Assembly: GCF_026712205.1 (NCBI RefSeq)
Contig: NZ_JAPPUW010000001.1
Coordinates: 1 to 64,000 of the forward strand
Length of the DNA: 64,000 nt
Origin: Pelomonas aquatica
Lineage (GTDB): Bacteria > Pseudomonadota > Gammaproteobacteria > Burkholderiales > Burkholderiaceae_C
Direction: 5' to 3'
Numbering within the stretch: the stretch's first letter is position 1; every line of letters begins with the position of its first letter. A program made the translations under genes and the position numbers. Below, in pieces: positions 1-10,244 of this stretch. The notes beneath the pieces were generated by a model. It did no database searches, had not been told where the DNA came from, and was given only the letters and a program-made list of their open reading frames with translations.

Positions 1-226
1 CATACGGGCCTTCGCGAGGCCAGCGCCGCAGGCAGTCACCATGGGGGCACGGAAGTCAGTTCCTACCCTCGGTCCACCTCCTCGTCGATGTCAACAAGCA
101 GGAGGTTGCCCAATGAGCCTGGCCGGCGGCGGACGCCTCGATTGCGGCCCCGGGATGCCTTGCGGGCACCATGGGGAGGCCGTGAACAGGTTCTGCGCTC
201 TGATAATCCCTCTACGCTCCGCCGCC
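1..226. other. Upstream non-coding stretch
   Basis: No convincing gene, RNA or promoter seen. The in-frame extension of the diguanylate cyclase through 41-226 lacks protein-like character. Confidence 0.5.
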
Positions 227-1996
227 ATGCGCCTGACCCGCCTCTTCCTGCTCACCACCGGGCTGCTGCTCAGCCTGGTGACGGCGCTGTTGCTGCGCTC
301 CGTCTGGGCCGACTGGCGCCATGTCGACGCCGCCGAGCTCGGCCTGGCCGCCATGCAGCGCGCCTATCTGGACATGAAGGTCGCCGAGAAGGCCTCGGCC
401 GAGCGCGGCCCGGCCATCCCGGTGCTGAACGACACCGAGCCGCCCGACCCCGCCAAGCGGGCCCGCCTCGAGGACTTCCGCCGCAATTCGGATGCCGCCT
501 TCGACCAGGCCCTGGCCGCGCTGGCCGGCTCCACCGACCCGGCCTCGGTGTCGGCCCGCGCCCAGCTGGACCAGGCCCGCGCGGAGCTGGCGCGGGCGCG
601 CGTCGAGGTCGACCGCGTCGCCGCGCTGCCGCATGCCGAGCGCAGCGCGCCGGGCCAGCGCATCACCCGCGCGCCCATCGACCAGATGTTCGCCGTCATC
701 GACACGGTGCAGAGCGCCGTGACGACGCAGTCCGCCGCGGCCGAGGCGGTCTACCCCGAACTGGCCATGCCCCTGGTCGGCGCCCGCTACGCGGCCGAGC
801 TGCGCGAGTACGCCGGCCGGCTGGGCTCGCAGTTCACGACGCCGCTGGCCACCCAGCAGCCGCTGGGCCACGAGGACGAGCGCGAGATCGCCGTGCTGAC
901 CGGGCGCATCGAGCAGCTGCACAAGCTCATCAGCCTGCAGGCGCGCGTCAGCCGCGCCGGCGCGGCGCTGCAGGCCGCCATCGCCACGATGGACGCGCGC
1001 TACTTCGGCACCGACCTGCCCTTCGTGCGCGAGCTGACCGAGCGCGGCCTGAGCGGCCAGCCCTATGGCATGGACTCGGCGGCCTTCGTCGGCCGCTATG
1101 TGCCGCCGATGAAGACCATTGTCGAGCTGCGCGACACGCTGTTCGCCGCCGCGCGCGACGCCGCCACGGCCCGCGTCGCCCAGGCCCGCCGCGACATGGC
1201 CATCAACGCCGCGCTGGGCCTGACGGTGCTGTGCATCGAGCTGGCCGTCTTCCTGCTGATCCGCCACCGCGTGCTGCTGCCGCTGCTGCGCGGCACGCAG
1301 GCGATGAACACCATCATGGACGGCCGCGGCCTGCCCAGCGACCACCTGCCGCCGGCCACGCGCGGCGACGAGATCGGCGACATGCAGCGTGCCGTCGCCG
1401 CGCTACGCGACGCGACGCTGCGCCGCCGCACGCTGGAGGCCGAGCGCGAGCAGCTGATCGCCCAGCTGCGCGTGGCCAGCGACACCGATTTCCTGACCGG
1501 CCTGCCCAATCGCCGCGCCTTCGCCGAACAGGCCGCAAGGCTGCTCGCCCAGGGCCGCCGCCACGGCTGGCCGCTCGCCCTGCTGGTCTTCGACCTGGAT
1601 CACTTCAAGCGCATCAACGACCTGCACGGCCACCCCGCCGGAGACGCGGTGCTGCGCGCCGTCGCCGAACAGGCGCGCGGCCAGGTCCGCCAGGGCGAGC
1701 TGCTGGCCCGCCACGGCGGCGAGGAATTCATCATCCTGGCCGTCGACTGCGCCCCCGACGCGGCCGGCCAGTTGGCCGAACGCCTGCGCCGGACGCTGGC
1801 CGACGCCACCATCATGCTGCCCGGCGAGGCGAGTCTGCGGGTGACGGCCAGCTTCGGGCTGGCCTGCACCGAGGCGCGCGCGCTGGCCGACCTGGAAGAC
1901 CTCTACCGCGATGCCGATCGGGCGCTCTACCGCGCCAAGGCCGAGGGCCGCGACCGGGTCTGCCGCAGTGAGACCCTGTTCAAGGTCCTCTCATAG
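227..1996 (+). CDS. Membrane diguanylate cyclase (GGDEF) with HAMP-like linker
   Basis: Probable 589-residue inner-membrane diguanylate cyclase making c-di-GMP from GTP. There is an N-terminal membrane segment (about residues 4-24), a long periplasmic helical region, a second membrane segment (about 325-347), a HAMP-like linker and a C-terminal GGDEF domain (about 420-585). The active-site motif is GGEEF at residues 497-501. The inhibitory RxxD site reads RQGE, so product inhibition may be weakened. The ATG at 227 starts directly with a signal-anchor (MRLTRLFLL). The open frame reaches back to position 41, but that extra 62-residue stretch has no hydrophobic start or family character. No obvious ribosome binding site precedes 227. 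The periplasmic sensing ligand is unknown. Confidence 0.88.
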   Translation: MRLTRLFLLTTGLLLSLVTALLLRSVWADWRHVDAAELGLAAMQRAYLDMKVAEKASAERGPAIPVLNDTEPPDPAKRARLEDFRRNSDAAFDQALAALAGSTDPASVSARAQLDQARAELARARVEVDRVAALPHAERSAPGQRITRAPIDQMFAVIDTVQSAVTTQSAAAEAVYPELAMPLVGARYAAELREYAGRLGSQFTTPLATQQPLGHEDEREIAVLTGRIEQLHKLISLQARVSRAGAALQAAIATMDARYFGTDLPFVRELTERGLSGQPYGMDSAAFVGRYVPPMKTIVELRDTLFAAARDAATARVAQARRDMAINAALGLTVLCIELAVFLLIRHRVLLPLLRGTQAMNTIMDGRGLPSDHLPPATRGDEIGDMQRAVAALRDATLRRRTLEAEREQLIAQLRVASDTDFLTGLPNRRAFAEQAARLLAQGRRHGWPLALLVFDLDHFKRINDLHGHPAGDAVLRAVAEQARGQVRQGELLARHGGEEFIILAVDCAPDAAGQLAERLRRTLADATIMLPGEASLRVTASFGLACTEARALADLEDLYRDADRALYRAKAEGRDRVCRSETLFKVLS

Positions 1997-2091
1997 CGCC
2001 CGGCTCGACGCCGGCTGATGTCACAAGGCGCTGGCAGGATCGGGGAAAACGACGGCCCGGTCCCACGAGACCTGCACTTAGGCTCGATCCC

Positions 2092-3426
2092 ATGCGCCCC
2101 CTCCTGCTGCTCCTTGCCACCTTGCTGCTGGCCGGCTGCGCGTCCGCCCCCAAATTCACGGTGGACGACGGCCGCAAGGTCGACGAGCCGCTGCTGGCCG
2201 GCATGCGCGCCTACGGGGCCGGCGAGCGGCTGATCCGCCCGGCCATCGCGCGCAGCGCCGCACTGCAGGACAGGGACTGCGACAAGCAGTGGGAGCTGCC
2301 CTTCGCCGTGGCCACCAGCGCCGGCTGGAGCCCCGACGATCGCGTCGCCTGGGTGCGCGCGCTGCAGGTGGACGAGCGCCTGACCGTCATCGCCGTCACG
2401 CAGGATTCGCCGCTGCCCATGGGCACGCGCCTCAACCGCATCGGCGCCCAGGCCAGCGACGACGGCGAGCGCCTGCTCGAATGGCTGGCCGAGGCGCGCG
2501 ACGCGGGCCGGCCCTTCCACGTCGGCACGGCCGCGGGCCAGGATGCCCTCGTCGCGCCCTTCGAGGTCTGCCGCGGCTACACCCGCTTCGCGCCGCCCAA
2601 CACGCCGCAGCTGCAGGACTACCACTGGCTGCTGAGCCTGCACCCGCTGGCGTTGACCGAGGCCGAGCCCACGCCCGACGAGGCGCTGTGGCTGGTGCTG
2701 TGGACCCAGGGCCTGTCCGAAGAGGGCGGCGCCCGCATGAAGACCTACCACTACGCGATCAAGATCGCCGGCACGCTCTACAACCTCGCCACGCTGGCCT
2801 CCGGCGTGAAGGCCGCGGCCATGGCGGCCGACGCGGCCCTCAGCGCGGCCAAGAACGCCGCCGCCAACGTGGCCAGCGATATCCTCAGGCAGCAGCTCAT
2901 CGAGCAGGGCAAGGCGCTGGCCGCGCAGAGGATCCGCGACGGCCTCGCCGACGCCGCCCAGCAGATCAGCCGCCAGCAGGTGCTCAACCTGATGCAGGCC
3001 GCCGCCGCCAACCGCGGCTCGCTGGGCGGCATCTCGCGCATCGCCGCCACCGTCTTCGAGCGCGCCGACGCCTGGGCCTTCGCGCGCATGGCGGCCCTGG
3101 GCGCGCCGCCGCTGGCCGGCTTCACGCTGCACCAGAAGCTCGTCGAGCGCAGCCTCTACGCCAACGCCTTCCTGTTCGACGCCGACCGCCTGGCCGCGCT
3201 GAACAAGCTGGCCGCCGCGCGAGGCTTCGAGGCCGAGGTCACGGCCATCCTCGGCGGCTTCAGGGCCGACACGCTGCTGGCCGAGATCGGCGCGATGCCG
3301 CTGGCCTCGGTCCAGGCCCGCTTCTCCTTCGACAGCGCCGACGACCCCGGCGCCGGCCGCTTCTCGCGCGGCCTCGTCGACGCCATGCTCGAACTGCCCA
3401 CCGAATCGGCCCCCAGGAAGAAATGA
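2092..3426 (+). CDS. Hypothetical lipoprotein, coupled to a MORN protein
   Basis: Unrecognised 444-residue protein. The N-terminus is a lipoprotein signal peptide ending in the lipobox LLAGC, with the lipidated Cys at residue 16, so the product should sit in the periplasm anchored to a membrane. The middle (roughly residues 220-290) is an alanine-rich run that looks like long amphipathic helices; no catalytic motif is apparent. The stop overlaps the start of the following MORN-repeat gene by 4 bases (ATGA), so the two are translationally coupled and probably act together at the envelope. Function is not predictable from sequence alone. Confidence 0.8.
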   Translation: MRPLLLLLATLLLAGCASAPKFTVDDGRKVDEPLLAGMRAYGAGERLIRPAIARSAALQDRDCDKQWELPFAVATSAGWSPDDRVAWVRALQVDERLTVIAVTQDSPLPMGTRLNRIGAQASDDGERLLEWLAEARDAGRPFHVGTAAGQDALVAPFEVCRGYTRFAPPNTPQLQDYHWLLSLHPLALTEAEPTPDEALWLVLWTQGLSEEGGARMKTYHYAIKIAGTLYNLATLASGVKAAAMAADAALSAAKNAAANVASDILRQQLIEQGKALAAQRIRDGLADAAQQISRQQVLNLMQAAAANRGSLGGISRIAATVFERADAWAFARMAALGAPPLAGFTLHQKLVERSLYANAFLFDADRLAALNKLAAARGFEAEVTAILGGFRADTLLAEIGAMPLASVQARFSFDSADDPGAGRFSRGLVDAMLELPTESAPRKK

Positions 3427-5150
3427 AGCCGGCCCGCCTCGCCTTCGCCCTGCTGCTCGCCACCACGGCAGCCCCCGCCCAGACACCTCCGGCCGATGCC
3501 GCCAGCGCTCCCGAGGCCCCGGCCTCCGCCGCTTCCGGGGCCGAACCCCTGCCGGCGCCCAGCTGCGCCGTATTGACCAGCCGCGCGCTGTCGGCCGACC
3601 TCAAGGCCGCCACGGCCCAGTCGCAGAACCAGCCGCTGCAGGCCCAGGTCAAGCTCTACGACGAGGCCGTGGCCCAGTGGGGCTCGGCCATCACGACATG
3701 CGAGGGCCGTGCCCGCGAGCGCGCCGAGCGCAACCTCGCCGACAGCCAGAAGACCCGCGACGGGCTGGCCGAGAAGCTGCAGGCCGGCAGCCAATGCGAG
3801 AGCGCCCACCGCGACGCCTCGGCGCTGCAGGACCTGGCGCGCACCGCCTTCGGCGAACGCCGCTTCGCCGAAGCCGCCAGCCTCTACCGCAAGGCCGAGG
3901 GCATGTGGGACCTGGCCGTCGACCAGTGCAGCGGCAGCCAGCAGCAGACCGCCCAGCGGCGCCGCGAGCAGAGCGAGATCGACGGTTACAACGCCGAGTT
4001 CTGCGCCCCGCCCTTCGAGCGCGCCCGCGACTTCTCCACCAAGCTGCGCAACGGCGGCGCGGCCCTGCCGCTGGCCGAGCGCCAGACCCAGAGCCAGATC
4101 GGCGAGACCCTGTGGCGCGACACCGCCAGGCTCTGCAAGGGCAGCGCCCAGGAGCTGGCGATGAACAACGCGCAGGCCCTGGCCCGCGAGCGCGGCACGC
4201 CCTGGGTGTCCACGCCTCTGCCCGGCGCACCGCCGGCCATCGCCGTGGCCGCCGTGCCCAAGCCTGCCCCTGCCGCCGCAGCCCCCGCCACCGCCAGGCC
4301 GGCCACCGGCACGCCGGCGCCCGCGACAGCCGCCGCAGCCACCAACGCCGCCAAGGTGCCGCTGCGCCAGGCCGCCGCCGTGCCCATCGCCCCCTTGGCC
4401 ACCGCCCCGGCGCCCGAGGCCAAGCTCTTCGACAGGACGGCGGGTGACACCCACTACGTCGGCCAGTTCGTGCGCGAGGACGACGACACCGTCAGTGGCA
4501 CCGGCCGCGTCGAGTGGAAGAACGGCGACGCCTACGAAGGCGCACTGGTGCACAGCCGGCGCCAGGGCGCCGGCGAGATCCGCTGGGCCAGCGGCCAGCG
4601 CTACAAGGGCGACTGGGCGGGCGACCGCGCCACCGGCCGCGGCCTGATGGTGTTCGCCAACGGCAACCAGTTCGACGGCACGCTGGTGGACGGCCAGCCC
4701 GAGGGCGAGGGCAGGCTGACCTATGCGTCGGGCGACGTCTACACCGGCCAGATCCACCAGGGCCTGCCGCATGGCAAGGGCGTCTACGTCTGGACCAGCG
4801 GTCAGCGCTACGACGGCGAATGGGTCAACGACAAGCCCCAGGGCCGGGGCCGCATGCGCTTCACCAACGGCAACCAATACGAAGGCCAGCTCGCCGCCGG
4901 CCTGCCGCAGGGCCAGGGCCGCATGGTCTTCCCGAGCGGCGACGTCTACGAGGGCCAGTTCGAGGTCGGCAAGGCCCATGGCGAGGGCCAGTACGCCTGG
5001 AAGAGCGGCGAACGCTACGAGGGTGCCTGGGCGCGCGGCCTCAAGCACGGCCAGGGCATCTTCTACTGGCCGACCGGTGACCGCTGGGAAGGCGTCTTCA
5101 AGGACGACGAGCGCACCGACGACGGCTATATGGTCCGCAAGGGCAATTGA
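3423..5150 (+). CDS. Secreted MORN-repeat protein
   Basis: A 575-residue protein with an N-terminal signal peptide (MKPARLAFALLLATTAAPAQ), an alanine/proline-rich segment, a Cys-containing helical domain (about residues 40-260), an Ala/Pro linker (about 265-340) and nine consecutive 23-residue MORN repeats (about 355-560) of the form GxGxxxWxxGxxYxGxW. MORN repeats form extended beta-hairpin sheets used in protein or lipid binding. The repeats show a three-unit rhythm (GD-Y, GQRY, GNQ-Y/F), which suggests amplification of a 69-residue block. It overlaps the upstream lipoprotein gene by 4 bases. A structural or scaffold role at the envelope is likely; the partner is unknown. Confidence 0.85.
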   Translation: MKPARLAFALLLATTAAPAQTPPADAASAPEAPASAASGAEPLPAPSCAVLTSRALSADLKAATAQSQNQPLQAQVKLYDEAVAQWGSAITTCEGRARERAERNLADSQKTRDGLAEKLQAGSQCESAHRDASALQDLARTAFGERRFAEAASLYRKAEGMWDLAVDQCSGSQQQTAQRRREQSEIDGYNAEFCAPPFERARDFSTKLRNGGAALPLAERQTQSQIGETLWRDTARLCKGSAQELAMNNAQALARERGTPWVSTPLPGAPPAIAVAAVPKPAPAAAAPATARPATGTPAPATAAAATNAAKVPLRQAAAVPIAPLATAPAPEAKLFDRTAGDTHYVGQFVREDDDTVSGTGRVEWKNGDAYEGALVHSRRQGAGEIRWASGQRYKGDWAGDRATGRGLMVFANGNQFDGTLVDGQPEGEGRLTYASGDVYTGQIHQGLPHGKGVYVWTSGQRYDGEWVNDKPQGRGRMRFTNGNQYEGQLAAGLPQGQGRMVFPSGDVYEGQFEVGKAHGEGQYAWKSGERYEGAWARGLKHGQGIFYWPTGDRWEGVFKDDERTDDGYMVRKGN

Positions 5151-5231
5151 GAGGTTGAGAGTCTTGATGCAGGTCAGCCCGCCCCCGCGCTGCGGCGGTG
5201 TAACCTGTACGCATTCTCAGGAGTCTTCCCC

Positions 5232-5423
5232 ATGAAAACCTTGCTCACCGCCGCCGCCCTGGCCCTCGCCTTCGCCGCTCCCGCCGCCGAGGCCCGCGTC
5301 GCCCGCCACCACGCGGCCAGCCACGCCAGCAGCCCCGTCAAGGCCCAGGCCGGCGCGAAGAAGGCCGCCAAGGCCAAGCACAAGAAGCACGCCAGGAAGG
5401 GCGGCCGCAGGAAGGCCGGCTGA
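5232..5423 (+). CDS. Small lysine-rich secreted protein
   Basis: A 63-residue protein with a clear signal peptide (cleavage near AAEA, residue 22) followed by a very basic, alanine- and lysine-rich tail (many KK and KKA motifs, ending GGRRKAG). The ATG is preceded by an AGGAG ribosome binding site in a sensible position. Such short basic periplasmic peptides are common and mostly uncharacterised. Binding of an acidic polymer (LPS, nucleic acid, polyphosphate) is possible but unproven. The gene stands alone and converges on metW. Confidence 0.65.
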   Translation: MKTLLTAAALALAFAAPAAEARVARHHAASHASSPVKAQAGAKKAAKAKHKKHARKGGRRKAG

Positions 5424-5435
5424 TCCGGGCCGGCC
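5414..5435. terminator. GC-rich hairpin between convergent genes
   Basis: Seven-base inverted repeat (GGCCGGC / GCCGGCC) with an 8-base loop between the small secreted-protein gene and metW, which converge here. The stem overlaps the stop of the small gene. It could act as a two-way terminator, but there is no U-tract on either side. Confidence 0.4.
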
Positions 5436-5441
5436 CCGCCC

Positions 5442-6013
5442 CTATTCGCGCTCGAACCTGAACACCGCCACGCTGGCCATCAGATTGGGCAGCGCGCGCA
5501 CGACGCGGCCGCGCTGCAGGCCGAAGGCGTCCAGCACCTTGAGGCGGTTCTTGCGCGCCAGCACCTCGAAGTCGGCGAAGGTGCCGACGCGGATATTCGG
5601 CGTGTCGTACCACTCGTAGGGCAGGGCCCGCGTGACGGGCATGCGGCCGGTCAGCACCTGCAGCCGGTTGGGCCAGTGCGCGAAGTTGGGGAAGCTGACG
5701 ATGCCCGTCTTGCCCACGCGCGCCGTCTCCTTGAGCATCTGCTCGGCATTGCGCAGATGCTGCAGCGTCTCCAGCTGCAGCACGACGTCGAAGCTCTGGT
5801 CCTCGAAGATGGACAGGCCTTCCTCCAGGTTGCGCTGGATCACGCTGACGCCGCGCTTCACGCAGGCCAGCAGGTTGGCGTCGTCCAGCTCCACGCCGTA
5901 GCCCGTGCAGCCCTTGTGCCTGATGAGGTGCTCCAGCAGCTCGCCGCTGCCGCAGCCCAGGTCGAGCACGCGCGAGCCGGGCGGCACCAGGGCCGCGATG
6001 GCGGGATCGAAGC

Positions 6014-6017
<4 letters not shown>
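5442..6017 (-). CDS. metW: MetW methionine biosynthesis protein
   Basis: A 191-residue Rossmann-fold protein with the SAM-dependent methyltransferase motif [10 protein letters not shown] (about residues 17-26) and the MetW-typical stretches GVELDD and VSFPNFAHW. It overlaps the end of metX by 4 bases (ATGA), the usual metX-metW arrangement in beta-proteobacteria. In this family MetW is reported to be needed for activity of its partner MetX, so its role is probably as an activator of homoserine acylation. It should share control with metX by the riboswitch upstream of that gene. Confidence 0.93.
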
Positions 6018-7153
<1,136 letters not shown>

Positions 7154-7169
7154 GGCCCACTCCAAAAGC

Positions 7170-7204
7170 AAAAAAACCGGCGGCCACTGTTGCGGGACGC
7201 CGGC
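7170..7204 (-). terminator. Intrinsic terminator (attenuator) in the metX leader
   Basis: Read on the minus strand, a 6-bp GC stem (CCGGCG / CGCCGG) with a 15-base loop is followed at once by seven U residues. It lies between the SAM-II-like aptamer and the metX ribosome binding site. This is the layout expected of a riboswitch expression platform that ends transcription before metX when SAM is bound. Confidence 0.7.
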
Positions 7205-7211
7205 TGTGCTC

Positions 7212-7267
7212 GGAGTCCTGTTTAGCGGCATTTGTAGAGCGCCCGCAATCCGGAACAAATCGGCGCT
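7212..7267 (-). promoter_or_regulatory. SAM-II-type riboswitch upstream of metX
   Basis: The minus-strand leader carries the SAM-II (metA-motif) pattern in order: P1 5' strand AGCGCC, then CGAUUU, then AUUGC, then P1 3' strand GGCGCU, a 4-base spacer, AAAUG, two bases, GCUAAA, one base, AGG. Spacing from P1 through the 3' consensus matches the well-known environmental metX SAM-II RNA as I remember it, with the P1 bases changed on both sides so that pairing is kept. UCC in loop 1 can pair with GGA at the 3' end for the pseudoknot. It sits 60 bases before metX and is followed by an intrinsic terminator. A TAAACT sequence just upstream of P1 (within 7279-7287) could be the -10 element. Confidence 0.85.
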
Positions 7268-7339
7268 GTGAGGCGACAGTTTAGCGGAGGCCGCCGCGCA
7301 GCGGCTGAACGATGATGGCCGGGCTCGAGGAGGCTGCCG

Positions 7340-8281
7340 ATGAGAGTTGCGCTGTTGCTGATCCCCGCCCTGCTGGCCGGCTGCGGCGACAGGCCGCCCG
7401 ACGGCTGGACCGGCTATGCCGAGGCCGAGCTGGTCTATGTCGCGCCGCCCGTGGCCGGCCGGCTGAGCGACCTGGCCGTGCGCTCCGGCGAGGCCGTGGC
7501 CGCCGGCCAGGCGCTGTTCGCGCTGGACGCGACGCCCGAGCTCGCGGCCGATGCCGAGGCGCAGGCCCGCGCGCAGAGCGCCCAGGCCCAGGCACTGGAC
7601 GCCGACAAGGGCCGGCGCGCGCCCGAGCTGGCCGTCACGCAGGCGCAGCTGGACCAGGCCCGCGCCGCCGAACGCCTGGCCGCCGGCGACCTCGCCCGGC
7701 AGCAGCAGCTGCTGGCCCAGGGCTTCGTCGCCCGCGCCCGCGTGGACGACGCGGCGACGACGCTCGCGCAGGCCCGCGCCCGCGTCGCCGAGCTGGAGGC
7801 GGCGCTGCAGGTGGCCCGTCTGCCGGCCCGCGATGACGCACGCAGCGCCGCGCGTGCGCTGGCCGAGGCCGCGCAGAACAGCCGCGCGCAGACGGCCTGG
7901 CGCGTCGCGCAGAAGCGCCAGAGCGCGCCGGTGGCGGCCCGCGTGCAGGACGTCTTCATGCGCCCCGGCGAATGGGTGGCGGCCGGCCAGCCGGTGCTGG
8001 CCCTGCTGCCGCCGGCCAACCGCAAGGCGCGCTTCTATGTGCCGCAGTCGGCCGTCGGCGGCCTCAGGCTGGACGCGCGCGTGAGCCTGCATTGCGATGG
8101 CTGCGGCGCGGCCATTCCGGCACGCATCAGCTTCATCGCCAGCGGCCCCGAGTACACGCCGCCCGTCATCTACTCCAACCAGCAGCGCGACAAGCTGGTC
8201 TTCCTCGTCGAGGCGCGGCCGCTGAAGGTCGAGGACGCGGAGCGGTTGCATCCGGGCCAGCCACTGGACGTGACGCGATGA
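7340..8281 (+). CDS. HlyD-family membrane-fusion lipoprotein
   Basis: A 313-residue periplasmic adaptor (YbhG/HlyD type) of an ABC exporter. It starts with a lipoprotein signal (LLAGC, Cys15), then a biotinyl-lipoyl half ([20 protein letters not shown]), a long alanine-rich coiled-coil hairpin (about residues 70-190), the second lipoyl half ([18 protein letters not shown]) and a beta-barrel tail. Its stop overlaps the ATPase gene by 4 bases. It should link the inner-membrane transporter to an outer-membrane channel, which is not encoded nearby. Substrate unknown. Confidence 0.88.
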   Translation: MRVALLLIPALLAGCGDRPPDGWTGYAEAELVYVAPPVAGRLSDLAVRSGEAVAAGQALFALDATPELAADAEAQARAQSAQAQALDADKGRRAPELAVTQAQLDQARAAERLAAGDLARQQQLLAQGFVARARVDDAATTLAQARARVAELEAALQVARLPARDDARSAARALAEAAQNSRAQTAWRVAQKRQSAPVAARVQDVFMRPGEWVAAGQPVLALLPPANRKARFYVPQSAVGGLRLDARVSLHCDGCGAAIPARISFIASGPEYTPPVIYSNQQRDKLVFLVEARPLKVEDAERLHPGQPLDVTR

Positions 8282-9024
8282 CCGAGCTGACGATCGACGT
8301 CAGGGGACTGACCAAGGCCTATGGCGGCCGCAGGGTCGTCGATGCCGTCGACATGCAGGTCGCCACCGGCCGCATCGTCGGCTTCCTCGGGCCCAACGGC
8401 AGCGGCAAGACGACCTCGCTGCGCATGCTCTGCGGCCTGCTGACGCCCGACGCCGGCGAGGGCCGCGTGCTGGGGCTGGACTTCCGCCGCGAGGCCGCGG
8501 CGGTCAAGCGCCAGGTCGGCTATATGACGCAGAAGTTCGGCCTCTACGAAGACCTGTCGATCCGCGAGAACCTGGACTTCATCGCGCGCCTGTTCTCGAT
8601 GCCCGACCGCCGCGCGGCCGTCGACGCCGCGCTGCAGCGCCTGGGCCTGGCCACGCGCCAGCAGCAGCTGGCCGGCGCGCTGTCCGGCGGCTGGAAGCAG
8701 CGCCTCGCGCTGGCGGCCTGCCTGCTGCACCGGCCGCGTCTGCTGCTGCTGGACGAGCCCACGGCCGGCGTCGACCCCAAGGCGCGGCGCGAGTTCTGGG
8801 ACCAGATCCACCGGCTCGCCGGCGAGGGCATCACCGTGCTCGTGTCCACGCACTACATGGACGAAGCCGAGCGCTGCCACGAGCTGGTCTACATCGCCTA
8901 CGGCCGCGTGCTGGCGCGCGGCACGGCCGCATCCATCGTCGCCGAAGCCGGCGCGCGCGACCTGGAGGACGCCTTCGTGCGCCTCGTCGGCCGGGCCAAC
9001 GACAACTTCGGGCAGGCCGGCTGA
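8278..9024 (+). CDS. ABC exporter ATP-binding protein
   Basis: A 248-residue ATPase of the CcmA/YbhF type. Walker [10 protein letters not shown] lies at about residues 38-46, the Q-loop in [12 protein letters not shown], the signature as [11 protein letters not shown], Walker [13 protein letters not shown] and the switch His in [10 protein letters not shown]. It is a single ATPase domain, unlike E. coli YbhF, which has two fused. It lies between the adaptor and permease genes with overlaps on both sides, so the three form one operon. Confidence 0.92.
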   Translation: MTELTIDVRGLTKAYGGRRVVDAVDMQVATGRIVGFLGPNGSGKTTSLRMLCGLLTPDAGEGRVLGLDFRREAAAVKRQVGYMTQKFGLYEDLSIRENLDFIARLFSMPDRRAAVDAALQRLGLATRQQQLAGALSGGWKQRLALAACLLHRPRLLLLDEPTAGVDPKARREFWDQIHRLAGEGITVLVSTHYMDEAERCHELVYIAYGRVLARGTAASIVAEAGARDLEDAFVRLVGRANDNFGQAG

Positions 9025-10151
9025 TGCAGTCGCTGGCCCGCAGCTTCGCCATCGCGCTGAAGGAGGTGCAGCAGATGCTGCGCGACCGGCTCACTTTCGC
9101 GATGGCCGTCGGCATCCCCATCATCCAGCTGGTGCTGTTCGGCTATGCGATCAACACCGACCCCAAGGGCCTGCCGACCGCCGTCGTCAGCCAGGACAGC
9201 AGCCCGATGGCGCGCAGCGTCGTCGCGGCGCTGCAGACCAGCGGCTATTTCCGCATCGTCGAGAGCGGCATCGCCGAGTCGCGCGGCGACGCGCTGCTGC
9301 AGAGCGGCGACATCCAGTTCCTCATCGTCGTGCCCGACGACTTCGGCGCCCGCATCGTGCGCGGCGAGCGGCCGGTGCTGCTGATCGCGGCCGACGCGAG
9401 CGACCCCTCGGCGTCGGGCAATGCCATCGCCGCGCTGAACCAACTCGGCCAGACCGCGCTGAACCGCGAGCTGCGCGGCATGCTCGCGCCGCTGGCGCCC
9501 CGGCCGCCGCCCTTCGACCTGCGCATCCAGCGCCGCTACAACCCCGAGGGCCTGACGCGCTACAACATCGTGCCCGGCCTGATCGGCACCATCCTGACGA
9601 TGACCATGGTCATGCTGACCTCGCTGGCCATGACCCGCGAGCGCGAGCGCGGCACGATGGAGAACCTGCTCGCGACGCCGGTGCGGCCCTTCGAGGTCAT
9701 GGTCGGCAAGATCCTGCCCTATGTCGTGCTCGGCTATGTGCAGCTGGGCGTCATCCTCGGCGCGGCCTTCCTGCTCTTCCAGGTGCACATGGTGGGCAGC
9801 GCGGCGCTGCTGCTGGCGATGATCGGCGTCTTCGTGCTGGCCAACCTCGGCGTCGGCTTCACGTTCTCGACCATCGCGCAGAACCAGCTCCAGGCCCTGC
9901 AGCTGACCTTCTTCTTTTTCCTGCCGTCCATGCTGCTGTCGGGCTTCATGTTCCCCTTCCGCGGCATGCCGGCCTGGGCGCAGACGCTGGGCGAGGCGCT
10001 GCCGCTGACCCATTTCCTGCGCATCGTGCGCGGCGTCATGCTCAAGGGCGCGGGCGCGGCCGAGCTGCTGCCGGAGCTGTGGCCCATGCTGACCTTCCTG
10101 GCCGTGGCCGGCGGCGTGGCGCTGCTGCGCTACCGCCGCACCCTCGACTGA
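9024..10151 (+). CDS. ABC-2 type permease
   Basis: A 375-residue permease of the YhhJ/YbhS class: one N-terminal membrane helix (about residues 25-45), a large periplasmic domain, then five or so helices. The ABC-2 motif region (YNIVPGLIGTILTMTM, followed by MTRERERGTMENLLATPV) is intact. The start codon overlaps the stop of the ATPase gene (TGATG). Only one permease is present, so the transporter is probably a homodimer, while many relatives carry two different permeases. Likely exports drugs or lipid-like compounds, but the substrate is not predictable. Confidence 0.9.
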   Translation: MQSLARSFAIALKEVQQMLRDRLTFAMAVGIPIIQLVLFGYAINTDPKGLPTAVVSQDSSPMARSVVAALQTSGYFRIVESGIAESRGDALLQSGDIQFLIVVPDDFGARIVRGERPVLLIAADASDPSASGNAIAALNQLGQTALNRELRGMLAPLAPRPPPFDLRIQRRYNPEGLTRYNIVPGLIGTILTMTMVMLTSLAMTRERERGTMENLLATPVRPFEVMVGKILPYVVLGYVQLGVILGAAFLLFQVHMVGSAALLLAMIGVFVLANLGVGFTFSTIAQNQLQALQLTFFFFLPSMLLSGFMFPFRGMPAWAQTLGEALPLTHFLRIVRGVMLKGAGAAELLPELWPMLTFLAVAGGVALLRYRRTLD

Positions 10152-10244
10152 ACGACAAGCCTTGGCCATTTTTTCCCTGTCAGCCCCGTGTTGGCATGAC
10201 GCCACCGTCGAGCGGGCAGAATCGCAGCAGCCGTCCCGCCCATC

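Noticed and set aside
41-226. N-terminal extension of the first diguanylate cyclase
   Set aside because: The 62 residues have no family or signal character, and a proper signal-anchor begins at 227.
2013-2060. A fourth copy of the structured repeat (contains ACAAGGCGC)
   Set aside because: Only one short strand matches; the second conserved strand and paired stems are missing.
1927-5048. Long minus-strand open frames opposite the lipoprotein and MORN genes
   Set aside because: High-GC shadow frames with Gly/Ala/Arg-skewed composition and no motifs; the plus-strand genes have signal peptides and domains.
7154-7231. Longer MetX starting at an upstream ATG
   Set aside because: It would read through the terminator hairpin and riboswitch 3' end; the GGAG site and family length favour 7153.
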